Numbered from the stretch's first letter, positions 25,658 to 34,350 are shown. The stretch is 64,000 bases of DNA from JAEDES01 sp964616405 (GCA_964616405.1 CAZTRE010000002.1:3756-67755), one strand, 5' to 3'. Notes: generated from the letters alone by a model not told the origin. Numbers and translations: made by a program.

Positions 25658-27277
25658 TTAACTTTCTAATACATCCATAATTAATGGTACTACATGCTTT
25701 TTGCGTGAAACACAATTTGGAATAAATTGACCTTGTTTTATATCTTCTTTGTCGTAGGCAAGTTCAATTATTTCTTTACCTTTGTTATTGAAAATAACAT
25801 AACTACCATTATTGACAATATCTGTTACATATAAAGTTACTAGATTATAATTGTTAGCTTCGGCTACTTCATCTAATACATGAACATAAGCATCTATTTC
25901 TTTGGCAATTTCATCAAAATTAATAGTGAAGAATTGACCAATGGCGAATGTTTTGCCACCTATAGTATATAATTTAAAGTCATTATATAAAACATCTTCT
26001 TTTGTCATACCGGCAAGGGATGTTCCAGCCTTTAACATAGCCATTCCGTAGTCACGATAATCAATTCCTGCAAGTGATGCTAGATCTTGAACGGCCATAA
26101 TATCTTTGGTAGTAGCAGTTGGACTTTTTAAAATCAAAGTATCTGACAATATTCCAGAGATTAAGGCTCCAGCAATTTGTTGGGGTATTTCTATTTCTCG
26201 TTCCTTAAATAAGGTATAAACAATAGTGCAAGTTGAACCAACTGCCATATTTCTAAAGTTAATTGGGTTGTTGGTAGTAATACTTCCTAAGTTATGATGA
26301 TCAACTATTTCTATGATTTGCGCTTCATCAATTCCTTCAACACTTTGCAGTTTTTCGTTATGATCAACTAAAATAACTTGTTTAGGTTTTTTTTCATTCA
26401 AATCTGTAATTTTTAATAAACCTAAACATCTATTTTTTTTATCAACAATTGGGTAATTAGTATGTTTTAACTTATTATTTACTTCTATAACAGTATCAAC
26501 AAACTCGGTATTTTCAAATTTAATTGGATTATAACTTCTAATCATCGTTTTTATATAATTGGTTAGCGTTAACAGCTTGGCAATATGATACGAGTCATAG
26601 GCCGAACGCATAATATTAACTTTATTTTTCTTGGCTATTTCAATGTGTTCTTCTTTTATATATGAATCACTGGAAATAATTAATAATTTAATTCCTGATT
26701 CAACGGCATATTCAATTACGCTATGGCGATCCCCTACTATTAAAATCATATTCTTATTTAGCTTAACATTTTCCATAAATGTTGTACTTCTATATGAAGC
26801 GATTATGGCTGTTCCAACAATTTCATCATTAAATCTTAGAATCGGTTGCGCCTTTAGAACCTCAAGAAGATTATCGTATGAAGTATATAAATCATCAACA
26901 TTTTCATTAATTATTGTATGAGATAAATCTTTGATAGTAATTAATCCTTTAAATTCACCATTTTCTTTAATAACAGGTAAACCAGTTAATCCTTCTCTTA
27001 ACATATATTGATAACCGTTATAAATTGAATCCGTTTCTTTTATATAAAATTTTTTATGAAAATTAACATCTTTTAGTTGTAACTTTACATCGTTCAAATA
27101 TTCTGGTGTTTTTAATCCAAAGTATTTTAAAGCATATTCTGTTTCTTTATTTACACGACCTAAAATTCTTGGTTCGGTATTATCACCTAAGGCATTTTTT
27201 AAATATGATAGTCCTATTGATGACATAACTGAGTCTGTATCTGGTTTTTTGTGACCAAACACAAAAGTCTTCTGCAT
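25658..27277 (-). CDS. ppaC: CBS-domain manganese-dependent inorganic pyrophosphatase (family II)
   Basis: 539 residues, the long CBS-PPase type. The catalytic DHH part is split: FVFGHKKPDTDSVMSSIGLSY at the N-terminus (metal-binding His/Asp/Asp) and, after the insert, ILVDHHNLGSI and LSDTLILKSPT, then a DHHA2 domain to the C-terminus. The insert (about residues 65-300) has a CBS domain, a DRTGG-like domain and a second CBS domain, the arrangement that binds AMP/ADP and diadenosine polyphosphates in clostridial enzymes. It hydrolyses PPi to phosphate. It begins a probable operon with popT, uppP and the ZIP gene. Confidence 0.92.
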   Translation of the reverse strand: MQKTFVFGHKKPDTDSVMSSIGLSYLKNALGDNTEPRILGRVNKETEYALKYFGLKTPEYLNDVKLQLKDVNFHKKFYIKETDSIYNGYQYMLREGLTGLPVIKENGEFKGLITIKDLSHTIINENVDDLYTSYDNLLEVLKAQPILRFNDEIVGTAIIASYRSTTFMENVKLNKNMILIVGDRHSVIEYAVESGIKLLIISSDSYIKEEHIEIAKKNKVNIMRSAYDSYHIAKLLTLTNYIKTMIRSYNPIKFENTEFVDTVIEVNNKLKHTNYPIVDKKNRCLGLLKITDLNEKKPKQVILVDHNEKLQSVEGIDEAQIIEIVDHHNLGSITTNNPINFRNMAVGSTCTIVYTLFKEREIEIPQQIAGALISGILSDTLILKSPTATTKDIMAVQDLASLAGIDYRDYGMAMLKAGTSLAGMTKEDVLYNDFKLYTIGGKTFAIGQFFTINFDEIAKEIDAYVHVLDEVAEANNYNLVTLYVTDIVNNGSYVIFNNKGKEIIELAYDKEDIKQGQFIPNCVSRKKHVVPLIMDVLES

Positions 27278-27316
27278 AATATTACTTCCTTCCTCTTTTT
27301 CATTCCTTGTTTTAAA

Positions 27317-27344
27317 AAAAGAGCAATTATACCCTTGCTCTTTT
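27317..27344 (-). terminator. Terminator of the HD-domain gene
   Basis: A perfect 10-bp stem (AAAAGAGCAA / TTGCTCTTTT) with an 8-nt loop and T-run on the minus strand. It overlaps the stop codon. Confidence 0.9.
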
Positions 27345-27843
27345 AGTGAATTTTAATATAGTTAATAAATACTATAAATAAGAACGTTAAGGCAGTTGAC
27401 AAATTCTTTCTTACACTACTTCCTTTTTCATAGATTGCCGCAATATCATCGACAATATCAACTATCCAACTTTCTAAATATTTTGGTGGCGTAAAAGTAA
27501 CAGGAAACATATGAGTTAAGATAATATCCTCTTGCTTTTCACTTAAATCAAAATATTTTTTGGCATTTTCTAAGGCGTAGGTTGGATGTTGTCTTAATCT
27601 TGCCACTTGATTTTTGTCCTTTACTTCATCTGTAAAGAAATCATGTAACAAGGCTGCCTCCGTTATTTCTTTGTAGTCTAATCTTAGTGCTTTGGCTACT
27701 TTATATGAATAATAGGCAACTCTCATCGAATGTTCGTATCTGGTGATACCATGATGAACAATTTTCTGAGTATCATCAAAATTACAATTATCAAGCACTG
27801 GTTTTACAATTCGATGAAATTCGCTTTCTTTGTATCTATACAT
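27343..27843 (-). CDS. HD-domain metal-dependent phosphohydrolase
   Basis: 166 residues from the ATG at 27843 (MYRYKESEFHRIVKPVLD). A longer frame to 27924 begins at TTG and would run through a promoter-like sequence, so it is rejected; the ribosome site (AAAGGAAG) is somewhat distant. The HD pattern is clear: HHGITRYEHSMRVAYYSYK, LLHDFF (the HD pair) and LRQHP...ILTHMFP with further histidines. This is the small HD family often annotated as a predicted hydrolase; the substrate is unknown. The last 18 residues are hydrophobic (ALTFLFIVFINYI) and may anchor it to the membrane. Confidence 0.8.
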   Translation of the reverse strand: MYRYKESEFHRIVKPVLDNCNFDDTQKIVHHGITRYEHSMRVAYYSYKVAKALRLDYKEITEAALLHDFFTDEVKDKNQVARLRQHPTYALENAKKYFDLSEKQEDIILTHMFPVTFTPPKYLESWIVDIVDDIAAIYEKGSSVRKNLSTALTFLFIVFINYIKIH

Positions 27844-27894
27844 AATAAATATCTTACTTCCTTTGCTAGCATGTTTGCTAATTTCTACCACATA

Positions 27895-27924
27895 ATGATA
27901 ACACAAAACATATGCTTTTAGCAA
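27895..27924 (-). promoter_or_regulatory. Probable promoter of the HD-domain gene
   Basis: TTGCTA, 18 bp, TATCAT on the minus strand. The start point would lie about 45 nt before the ATG at 27843. Confidence 0.5.
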
Positions 27925-27982
27925 GATAAATTACTATTCCAGACTATTTTTACATACTTTTTACAAAGATAGGCCTGTTATT

Positions 27983-29296
27983 TTAAACAAGTTCTTCTAA
28001 AATCTGATTTAATTCATCTTCGTCTTCTCTAGTCATGGCTTCTTGTTCAAGATTTTGATTAAACCAAGCTGGGATATTTTTATTATCTTCTTTAAGATTT
28101 TTTGGTGGCGTATTTTTAGAGGCTTTGGCAGAAACTAGTTTTTTAATTTTCTTATGTTCTTTTTCAGTAATACGCATAGCCTCTTCAACAGTCTCAATGT
28201 TTAAGCGTCTCCATTGTCCTGCAATTGTTTCAACGTAGCTTTTCTTTAATTGTTCATTATTTATTTTTAAAACATATGCGATCAAAACATTGACAACACC
28301 GGGGTTTAATTTTTGATCAACCAAAAGGCTTTCAATCAAGCGTTTATCTCGATCGGTAGGTTCCGTACCTTTATACTTAGCCTTTAAGAATTGAAATGGT
28401 GTTAAATTTTCAAAAGCATAAACCATTTTGGCCCACTTTGAAGTATCGCCTGTTGGCTTTTTCAAATAATCTGGTTGTTTATTATAAATTAAGGTTGGTA
28501 AATTACCACTATTTTCAAATTGATAATAATCTCGACAACTTTTACGAAGAATAGTTTTATCGATCAAACCTTTTTCGTTAATAGCATTTCTGACTAAATT
28601 TTGCATATCAAGAGTTGATAAATTATATGTAAAGCTTAAGGCGTTTATCAATTCTTTTGTTTCCTTGTTGAAACATCTTTCACTAATTGTATCGGTAGAA
28701 ATAGAGGAAATTAATAAATTAAAATCAATCCCCTTATTAATTAGTATATTATTAGAATCACGTTTGGTGATATCTTCATTTACTTCTAAGGCGTTACCTT
28801 TTATTGATTCAAAAACATCATCAAAGTTACAGGTAATATCTTCGTAATCTTTTAGATTAATACGAGGAATTTTAAAATAATTAAGAAGTTTTTCATATTC
28901 TTTTTTACCTAGATTATTATATAAGACAATATTTAATATTGGATGATTAAAAAATTCATTAGCTGAGATTGGAGAAAAGATTAAATAAGCATATTGATTA
29001 ATACTACCTTTTTTTAAATAGGTTTTTAAAAGACCTACTCCTTCTAGCTTTTCTCTGGCGATTATAATGTCTTCTAATTTTAGTTGCATAGTGGCCATTA
29101 AATGATGATGAGTTTGATCTTCACTCATTAACTCTGATTTGTCTAAATCATCTAATAAAGTGTAATAAAGAGAAACTGCAGTAAAGCCAATGATTGGTTG
29201 GTAAAGCATAGAAACGATTTTGCGATCCGTATCATTTATGATTGTTCTATTTATAACAGCATAAGTATCTGCTGGTAAAATAGTTAGATTTTTCAT
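27983..29296 (-). CDS. dnaB: Gram-positive replication initiation/membrane attachment protein DnaB
   Basis: 437 residues from the ATG at 29296 (MKNLTILPADTYAVINR), with GGTGGTGATTC as ribosome site. The N-terminal winged-helix region (DRKIVSMLYQPIIGFTAVSLYYTLLDDL) is typical of Bacillus-type DnaB. The middle and C-terminal parts show DnaD-like helices and TPFQFLKAKYKGTEPTDRDKRLIESLL, ending in an acidic tail. DnaB with DnaD and DnaI loads the replicative helicase at oriC. In Bacillus, dnaB is followed by dnaI; here the next gene is an HD hydrolase and no dnaI is present in the window. Confidence 0.88.
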   Translation of the reverse strand: MKNLTILPADTYAVINRTIINDTDRKIVSMLYQPIIGFTAVSLYYTLLDDLDKSELMSEDQTHHHLMATMQLKLEDIIIAREKLEGVGLLKTYLKKGSINQYAYLIFSPISANEFFNHPILNIVLYNNLGKKEYEKLLNYFKIPRINLKDYEDITCNFDDVFESIKGNALEVNEDITKRDSNNILINKGIDFNLLISSISTDTISERCFNKETKELINALSFTYNLSTLDMQNLVRNAINEKGLIDKTILRKSCRDYYQFENSGNLPTLIYNKQPDYLKKPTGDTSKWAKMVYAFENLTPFQFLKAKYKGTEPTDRDKRLIESLLVDQKLNPGVVNVLIAYVLKINNEQLKKSYVETIAGQWRRLNIETVEEAMRITEKEHKKIKKLVSAKASKNTPPKNLKEDNKNIPAWFNQNLEQEAMTREDEDELNQILEELV

Positions 29297-29335
29297 ACGA
29301 ATCACCACCTGCTTATATAGTACAATATTTAGAAA

Positions 29336-29361
29336 AAAAAAGAAAGACTTCTTTCTTTTTT
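29336..29361 (-). terminator. Terminator of the prepilin peptidase gene
   Basis: A perfect 11-bp stem (AAAAAAGAAAG / CTTTCTTTTTT) with an ACTT loop and T-run on the minus strand. Confidence 0.85.
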
Positions 29362-29363
29362 AG

Positions 29364-30137
29364 TTAAAATTTTGGATCTTTTAGCCATTCAATAATCATA
29401 GGTGAAGTTAGATGGGAAAAATATATAAGTGTTAATGCTATAAGTAAAAATGGTCCAAAAGGAATCATTCGTTCATCTTGTTTTTTTAGTAAAATTAAAG
29501 ATACAGGTAAAGCAATAACACTTGCGATAAAAACTGATAATGTGCCTAAAAGAGGATCTAATATTAAGCCAAAAACAAACATCATCTTAATATCGCCACC
29601 ACCTAGACTTTCTTTCTTTAAAATTTTATTACCTATATACATAATTAAATACATTAAACTAAATAGAAAAACACCAGTTAAAATATGTTTAAATGTTTCT
29701 AAAATACCAATATCTAGTAATTGAAAAATGATAAAGTAAATGGAAAAAAATACTAATAATTCATCTGGTATTACTAAATATGTTATATCACTAACCACAA
29801 CGCTCATTAATAAACTAACTATACCTAAAGCAATTAATAATTGATATGAAAAACCAAAAGCATAAAACGCTAAAGCAAATAGTAAGCCTGTAAATAATTC
29901 GATAAATGTTGAGAGAATGTCTATTTTAGCTTTACAATAACGACATCTGCCCTTTTGAAGTAAATATGAGGCAATAGGAATCATTTCATAAAGATGCAAA
30001 ATATGGCCACAACTATCGCAATGTGAATGAGTAGTGATGAAATTTTCATTTTTAGGTAAACGTAGACCAATTACCGTTAGGAATGATCCCATTAAGCTAC
30101 CAAAAATAAAAAAGATAATTAGATATAGTATTGTCAT
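29364..30137 (-). CDS. Type IV prepilin peptidase / N-methyltransferase
   Basis: 257 residues, polytopic. After the first helix is a cytoplasmic zinc-binding loop with two cysteine pairs (CDSCGHILHLYEMIPIASYL...CRYCKAKID). The two catalytic aspartates of the GxGD protease family are in SDITYLVIPDELL and LGGGDIKMMFVFG. It cleaves the short leader of prepilins at G/F and methylates the new N-terminus. Substrates in this window are the two GFTLVE/GFTLIE proteins near 58-63 kb. pilC lies 104 bp upstream on the same strand. TATCCTCC on the plus strand marks a good ribosome site. Confidence 0.92.
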   Translation of the reverse strand: MTILYLIIFFIFGSLMGSFLTVIGLRLPKNENFITTHSHCDSCGHILHLYEMIPIASYLLQKGRCRYCKAKIDILSTFIELFTGLLFALAFYAFGFSYQLLIALGIVSLLMSVVVSDITYLVIPDELLVFFSIYFIIFQLLDIGILETFKHILTGVFLFSLMYLIMYIGNKILKKESLGGGDIKMMFVFGLILDPLLGTLSVFIASVIALPVSLILLKKQDERMIPFGPFLLIALTLIYFSHLTSPMIIEWLKDPKF

Positions 30138-30182
30138 AATTATCCTCCTTAAAGTTTTTTTAGTTTGTTTATATTTTGAAGG

Positions 30183-30218
30183 AATCTGAATTTGTTTTTA
30201 AAATAGATTATTCAGATT
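30183..30218 (-). other. Inverted repeat between pilC and prepilin peptidase genes
   Basis: A perfect 9-bp inverted repeat (AATCTGAAT / ATTCAGATT) with an 18-nt loop. It could be an attenuating hairpin or operator. It lacks a T-run, so it is not called a terminator. Confidence 0.45.
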
Positions 30219-30241
30219 AAATAGTACAACTATTTCTTTTA

Positions 30242-31741
30242 TTATTGCAATTGTTCGTACATAGAGAACATTGGTTGAATAATTGATAATAAAATAATTC
30301 CAACAATAACTCCAAGACATAAAATTAAAATTGGTTCAATTAAAGACTTCATTTGATCAATAACACTTTTATGAAGATATTGGAAATGAGCAGCCACTTT
30401 TTCCATCATTGTTCCTAATTGACCGGTTGTCTCCCCAGTTACAATCATTTCATAGGCAACAACAGGAATGGCCCATTCACCCTTAAAGGCCATGGAGATA
30501 GTATCTCCTTTTCCGAGGTTAACCAAAGTTTTATTTATAATCTCTTTATATACTTCATTATTAGTAATTTTTGATAAAATTTCCATACTATCAGTAATGA
30601 ATACACCATGATTTAACAAAGAAGCAAATGTTTTGGTGAAGTTGGCAATTTCATTATAAATAATGATATCTTTAATTACTGGCAAATGCATCAATATCGT
30701 TTGAACTGTTTTTCTAAAGCTTTGAACTTTGCGATATAAGATATAGAAAGTAACTACGATCACAATTATAAAGGCGAGTAATATAATCCAATTAGCTTTA
30801 ATGAAGTCACTAGCGTTAATAATGGCAAGAGTTAAAGCTGGAAGTGTAGCGTCGTTAGCTTCAAACATTGATGTAAATTGTGGAACAAGATATGTAAGCA
30901 TAAAAATAAGGACTGCAAAAGCGATAATTAAAACGACAACTGGATATGTCATAGCTGATTTCATTTGTTTTCTGGTTCTTTCCATGGATGTGTAGTATTC
31001 AGACATATCGTCTAGTATTGATGGTAAATCACCAGTCATTTCAGCTGTTTTTACCATATTGATTAATAATTTTGGATAAACATTGCCTTGAGCAATCATA
31101 GCTGCAGAAAAGCTTTCTCCTCGTAATAATTCATATACTACTTGATTAAAGCTTTTCTTTAGTACCGATTTATTAGTTTGTTTAGCTAATATTCGAACGG
31201 CATCAATTAAAGGAATTCCTGCTTTAATATAGGTTGATAATTGAGTTAGAGAAAAAGCTAGATCTTCCGCTTTTAATTTATTACCAAAGTCAAGGTCAAC
31301 ATCAAATTTTGGTCGAAGTTTTACTTCAAGAATTTGATATTCTTGCGATAGTAAGAAACTTCGTACTTCAGACTCTTCTTCAGCATCAAAGGTTCCTTTT
31401 TCTTTCTTACCCATTTGGTTAATAACTGTATAACGAAATGATTTCATTGGTCGGGTTTGCTTTTTTATGTTGGAATCTGAGGTGGCCATATCAGTTATTT
31501 TAACTTCATGTCCCATTTGGGTTGCTCCATTATTATCGGTAGCGATAATTTTTTGACCCATAGATGATGTAGGTGTCGTTGAAGGAGATGGCTCTTCAAT
31601 TAAACCTGCAGTAGGATCAAGTGAATTAGAAGTTGATGTAAGCGGTTGCCATCCTGATGTAGGCGGAGTTGCCACAGAAGCGTTTGACTTTGTAGTTTCT
31701 ACTGCATTTGATTTTTTCTTTTTCTTACCAAATAATATCAT
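30242..31741 (-). CDS. Type IV pilus/type II secretion inner-membrane platform protein (PilC/ComGB/GspF family)
   Basis: 499 residues from the ATG at 31741 (MILFGKKKKKSNA), after AGAAGTGAT. Residues 1-100 are a serine/threonine/proline-rich linker with an unusual poly-lysine start. A small domain (FRYTVINQMGKKEKGTFDAEEESEVRSFL) follows. Two T2SSF domains come next (FSLTQLSTYIKAGIPLIDAVRIL and EIANFTKTFASLLNHGVFITDSMEILS), with three membrane helices including VVVLIIAFAVLIFMLTYLVPQF. It anchors the assembly ATPase. The long disordered N-terminus is more than usual for the family. No PilB/ComGA ATPase gene lies in the window. Confidence 0.9.
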   Translation of the reverse strand: MILFGKKKKKSNAVETTKSNASVATPPTSGWQPLTSTSNSLDPTAGLIEEPSPSTTPTSSMGQKIIATDNNGATQMGHEVKITDMATSDSNIKKQTRPMKSFRYTVINQMGKKEKGTFDAEEESEVRSFLLSQEYQILEVKLRPKFDVDLDFGNKLKAEDLAFSLTQLSTYIKAGIPLIDAVRILAKQTNKSVLKKSFNQVVYELLRGESFSAAMIAQGNVYPKLLINMVKTAEMTGDLPSILDDMSEYYTSMERTRKQMKSAMTYPVVVLIIAFAVLIFMLTYLVPQFTSMFEANDATLPALTLAIINASDFIKANWIILLAFIIVIVVTFYILYRKVQSFRKTVQTILMHLPVIKDIIIYNEIANFTKTFASLLNHGVFITDSMEILSKITNNEVYKEIINKTLVNLGKGDTISMAFKGEWAIPVVAYEMIVTGETTGQLGTMMEKVAAHFQYLHKSVIDQMKSLIEPILILCLGVIVGIILLSIIQPMFSMYEQLQ

Positions 31742-31801
31742 AAGCATCACTTCTAGTGTCTAAAGCACCAGTACCTCCTTCTTTTCTATTCTATCTATAT
31801 A

Positions 31802-31830
31802 ATTGTACCATATGATTGTTTTTTTTGAAA
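31802..31830 (-). promoter_or_regulatory. Promoter of the pilC-like gene
   Basis: TTTCAA, 17 bp, TACAAT with an extended -10 (TGG before TACAAT) on the minus strand. Confidence 0.6.
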
Positions 31831-31886
31831 TCACTTATTTCACTTTTATGAATATTTTACATATATTAGTACTATGAGGTGGGGAT

Positions 31887-32180
31887 ATGTTTCCAAATAC
31901 ATTTATGCGACCCAATTTATTTAGTAGAGGTCTGCAGGCAAGTAAGGCAATTAACTGGAGTGGTTTACTAGATGGCACTCAAAAGACCCTTGGAGTTATA
32001 AACCAAGCAATTCCAATTGTTTATCAAGTTAAACCACTTATTGGAAATGCTAAAGCAATGTTTAAAATAGCGGATGCTTTGAGTGGTGGCGAGGATGTTA
32101 GAAGTGAGGGTTATGAAACTGTTCAAAATATTACTAATAGTAATACTTCTAATACAAATAAACCGATATTTTATGTGTAA
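31887..32180 (+). CDS. YqfQ/VrrA-like small protein
   Basis: 97 residues: MFPNTFMRPNLFSRGLQASKAINW... then SGLLDGTQKTLGVINQAIPIVYQVKPLIGNAK. The N-terminal MFP..R and the pattern of a helical segment with Q..PMV-Q..P.V.N resemble the YqfQ-like (VrrA) family of Bacillus, whose function is unknown. The C-terminus is asparagine/threonine-rich. GAGGTGGGGAT is the ribosome site. It is convergent with tgt and shares a bidirectional terminator with it. Confidence 0.6.
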   Translation: MFPNTFMRPNLFSRGLQASKAINWSGLLDGTQKTLGVINQAIPIVYQVKPLIGNAKAMFKIADALSGGEDVRSEGYETVQNITNSNTSNTNKPIFYV

Positions 32181-32183
32181 GAA

Positions 32184-32211
32184 AAAGAACAATTTTAAAT
32201 TATTGTTCTTT
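32184..32211. terminator. Bidirectional terminator between the YqfQ-like gene and tgt
   Basis: A perfect 10-bp stem (AAAGAACAAT / ATTGTTCTTT) with an 8-nt loop, A/T-rich on both sides. The tgt stop codon lies in it. Confidence 0.85.
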
Positions 32212-33330
32212 ATTCTTGCTTTCATATTTATTAATAAATTCTTCTCTATATTCTAAGATTCTATTTTCTTTAATAGCCTCACGCAATTCCTCAGTTAGTT
32301 TGATTAGAAAACGAATGTTATGAATTGAAAGTAGACGGCCGCCTAACATTTCGTCGGTAGTAATTAAATGACGAATATAGGCTTTAGAGTAATTTTTACA
32401 GGTATAGCAATCACAGCCTTCTTCTACTGGAGATAAATCCTCTTTATATTTAGCATTATTAAAGTTAATCTTTCCGGTTCTCGTAAATGCTTGTCCATGA
32501 CGAGCTATTCTTGTTGGTAAAACACAATCAAAAATATCAATTCCTCTAATTACACCTTCAATGATGTCGATAGGATCCCCTACTCCCATAAGATAACGAA
32601 CTTTATCTTCAGGCAAATACTTAATTCCATAATCGATCATTTTATACATTGTCTCTTTATCTTCACCTACTGATGTTCCACCTATTGAATAACCATCAAA
32701 ATCCATTTCCACTGTTTTTTTACAACTATATTCACGTAGATCTTCAAATTCACCGCCTTGGACTATTCCAAATAGAGATTGATTTTCATTTTTGTGAACG
32801 GCTTTGCCGCGGGCAGCCCAACGTAGGGTTCTATCAACAGATTTTTTCATATAATCATATGTAACTGGGTATGGAGGGCATTCATCAAAACTCATGGCAA
32901 TGTCACTATCTAACTTATTTTGAATTTCAATTGACTTTTCTGGCGTTAAGAATAACTTACTTCCATCAATGTGACTTTTAAAATGAACGCCTTCTTCTGT
33001 GATATCTTTTTCTTTATTTTTCGCAAGAGAAAATACTTGGAAACCACCGCTATCGGTTAAAATGGGTCCATCATAATTCATGAATTTATGAAGTCCACCA
33101 CATTTGGCAACAATATCTTCTCCGGGACGTAACCATAAGTGATAGGTATTAGCTAAAACGATACCGCTATTTGCAGCTTTTAACTCTTCTGGAGATAGGC
33201 CTTTGACAGTAGCTTTGGTCCCTACTGGCATAAACATAGGAGTATCAAATGTTCCATAATTAGTTTCAAGACGGCCTAATCTAGCCTTGGTATTAGCCTC
33301 TCTTTGTTTAAGTGTATATTTTATTTTCAT
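32200..33330 (-). CDS. tgt: tRNA-guanine(34) transglycosylase
   Basis: 376 residues. Visible signatures are DTPMFMPVGTKATVKGL, LTDSGGFQVFSLAKN (first catalytic aspartate), FGIVQGG, YSIGGTSVGE, MGVGDPIDIIEGV, the nucleophile region GIDIFDCVLPTRIARHG and the zinc site CDCYTCKNYSKAYIRHL with a later histidine (SIHNIRFL). It exchanges guanine for preQ1 at the wobble position of GUN tRNAs, the step before QueA, encoded at 35352-36377. It has its own promoter at 33357-33385 and GGAGGTATCT before the start. Confidence 0.96.
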   Translation of the reverse strand: MKIKYTLKQREANTKARLGRLETNYGTFDTPMFMPVGTKATVKGLSPEELKAANSGIVLANTYHLWLRPGEDIVAKCGGLHKFMNYDGPILTDSGGFQVFSLAKNKEKDITEEGVHFKSHIDGSKLFLTPEKSIEIQNKLDSDIAMSFDECPPYPVTYDYMKKSVDRTLRWAARGKAVHKNENQSLFGIVQGGEFEDLREYSCKKTVEMDFDGYSIGGTSVGEDKETMYKMIDYGIKYLPEDKVRYLMGVGDPIDIIEGVIRGIDIFDCVLPTRIARHGQAFTRTGKINFNNAKYKEDLSPVEEGCDCYTCKNYSKAYIRHLITTDEMLGGRLLSIHNIRFLIKLTEELREAIKENRILEYREEFINKYESKNKEQ

Positions 33331-33356
33331 AGATACCTCCGTTAATTACGTCTATC

Positions 33357-33385
33357 ATTATAAAGGATAATTGGACTTTTTACAA
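33357..33385 (-). promoter_or_regulatory. Promoter of tgt
   Basis: TTGTAA, 17 bp, perfect TATAAT on the minus strand, about 27 bp before the start. Confidence 0.7.
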
Positions 33386-33390
33386 GTAAA

Positions 33391-33423
33391 GAAAAAAAGA
33401 ATAAATAGATAAGCTATTCATTC
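33391..33423 (-). terminator. Terminator of the TasA-like gene
   Basis: A 10-bp stem (GAATAAATAG / CTATTCATTC, one G-U pair) with a 5-nt loop and TTCTTTTTTTC on the minus strand, 72 bp after the stop codon. Confidence 0.7.
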
Positions 33424-33494
33424 CTTACTAATTATAAATTCTAACTAAAGAGCATTTTATTTAGTTTGTCTTGTTAATTTTTTATATTATCTTA

Positions 33495-34115
33495 TTAGTT
33501 AGTAATTTGTGAAAATCCTAAAGTCACATTATATTCCATAGTTGCACCACCTTCAGGTAATTTTGGCTGTTCAATCTCCATACCATCTGAATCACCCCAC
33601 TCATGGAGAATTTGCAATAAAATTGATTTCCCCGGTTGAATAGTTATTTTTTCTGCTTCAATGGCAGAATCACCATAAAATGACGTTGAATTTACTGATT
33701 CAGGGTCAACGACAACTATATCTTGGGCAAGTAAAAATGTATTTTTATTAAAATATAAATAATCACCTGGGGACACTCCGTCTTCTGCAAAATTATTAGG
33801 TGAATCTATTGTTTTTAATACAGCTGGAATTGTTCCATCATTAGTTATTGTAATACAATATACTACATTATCAGTTGGCTTTTTTAAAGTACTGACTGTA
33901 ATTATTTCATTATCCTTTTCATTTACATTACATGTTCCAAGATTTGTTGCATGCCCTAGTGAATCCATAACTTCACAAGTATAACTTAGATCAAAATTGC
34001 CCGATGCCTTAGCAGTTCCTTTAATCTCAATATTCTCGGAAAAATAGGCATAGCCTATTACCATAGTTACTATTAGTGCAAATATTCCTATTATTATTCC
34101 TCTTTTTTTATTCAT
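33495..34115 (-). CDS. Exported TasA/camelysin-like protein
   Basis: 206 residues. The N-terminus (MNKKRGIIIGIFALIVTMVIGYAYFS) is a signal or anchor helix. It is followed by ENIEIKGTAKASGNFDLSY, the start of a beta-rich domain seen in TasA/CalY-type and related surface proteins of Firmicutes; the domain ends with MEYNVTLGFSQITN. Two cysteines (YTCEVMD, LGTCNVN, also VVYCITI) suggest disulfides. Family assignment is tentative. TTGGAGGTAGAGAAG precedes the ATG. It is monocistronic, and its promoter spacer contains a 12-bp G/C homopolymer, suggesting phase-variable expression. Confidence 0.6.
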   Translation of the reverse strand: MNKKRGIIIGIFALIVTMVIGYAYFSENIEIKGTAKASGNFDLSYTCEVMDSLGHATNLGTCNVNEKDNEIITVSTLKKPTDNVVYCITITNDGTIPAVLKTIDSPNNFAEDGVSPGDYLYFNKNTFLLAQDIVVVDPESVNSTSFYGDSAIEAEKITIQPGKSILLQILHEWGDSDGMEIEQPKLPEGGATMEYNVTLGFSQITN

Positions 34116-34135
34116 TCTTCTCTACCTCCAATTCT

Positions 34136-34166
34136 ATTTTAGAATAACCCCCCCCCCCCACGTCAA
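34136..34166 (-). promoter_or_regulatory. Candidate phase-variable promoter with a G12 tract between -35 and -10
   Basis: On the minus strand TTGACG, then T-G12-TTATTC (19 bp), then TAAAAT. The G tract (C at 34148-34159 on the plus strand) fills the spacer. A tract of ten would give the optimal 17-bp spacing. The leader would be short, with GGAGG close to the predicted start point. Confidence 0.55.
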
Positions 34167-34264
34167 GCGGTGGGTGGAAGACTTGTCAATTCTTTACATC
34201 AAATCTTGGCAATTTTAAGCGCAAATTAACATTACTTTGAGCAAAGATAAACTCAATAAATAAA

Positions 34265-34303
34265 ATAAAGAAGATCGTTTAAGACATAATCGATCTTCTT
34301 TAT
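34265..34303 (-). terminator. Terminator of the CHC2 zinc-finger gene
   Basis: A perfect 13-bp stem (ATAAAGAAGATCG / CGATCTTCTTTAT), 13-nt loop, and T-rich flank on the minus strand. Confidence 0.9.
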
Positions 34304-34350
34304 CAATTCTCAAAAATCTAATAGATATAAATATTTTATAGTGTTTTATC

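Noticed and set aside
31741..31790. Strong AAGGAGG far upstream of pilC with GTG-CTT-TAG after it, as a possible leader peptide
   Set aside because: A two-codon frame is too short to support, and the pilC ATG has its own nearer site.
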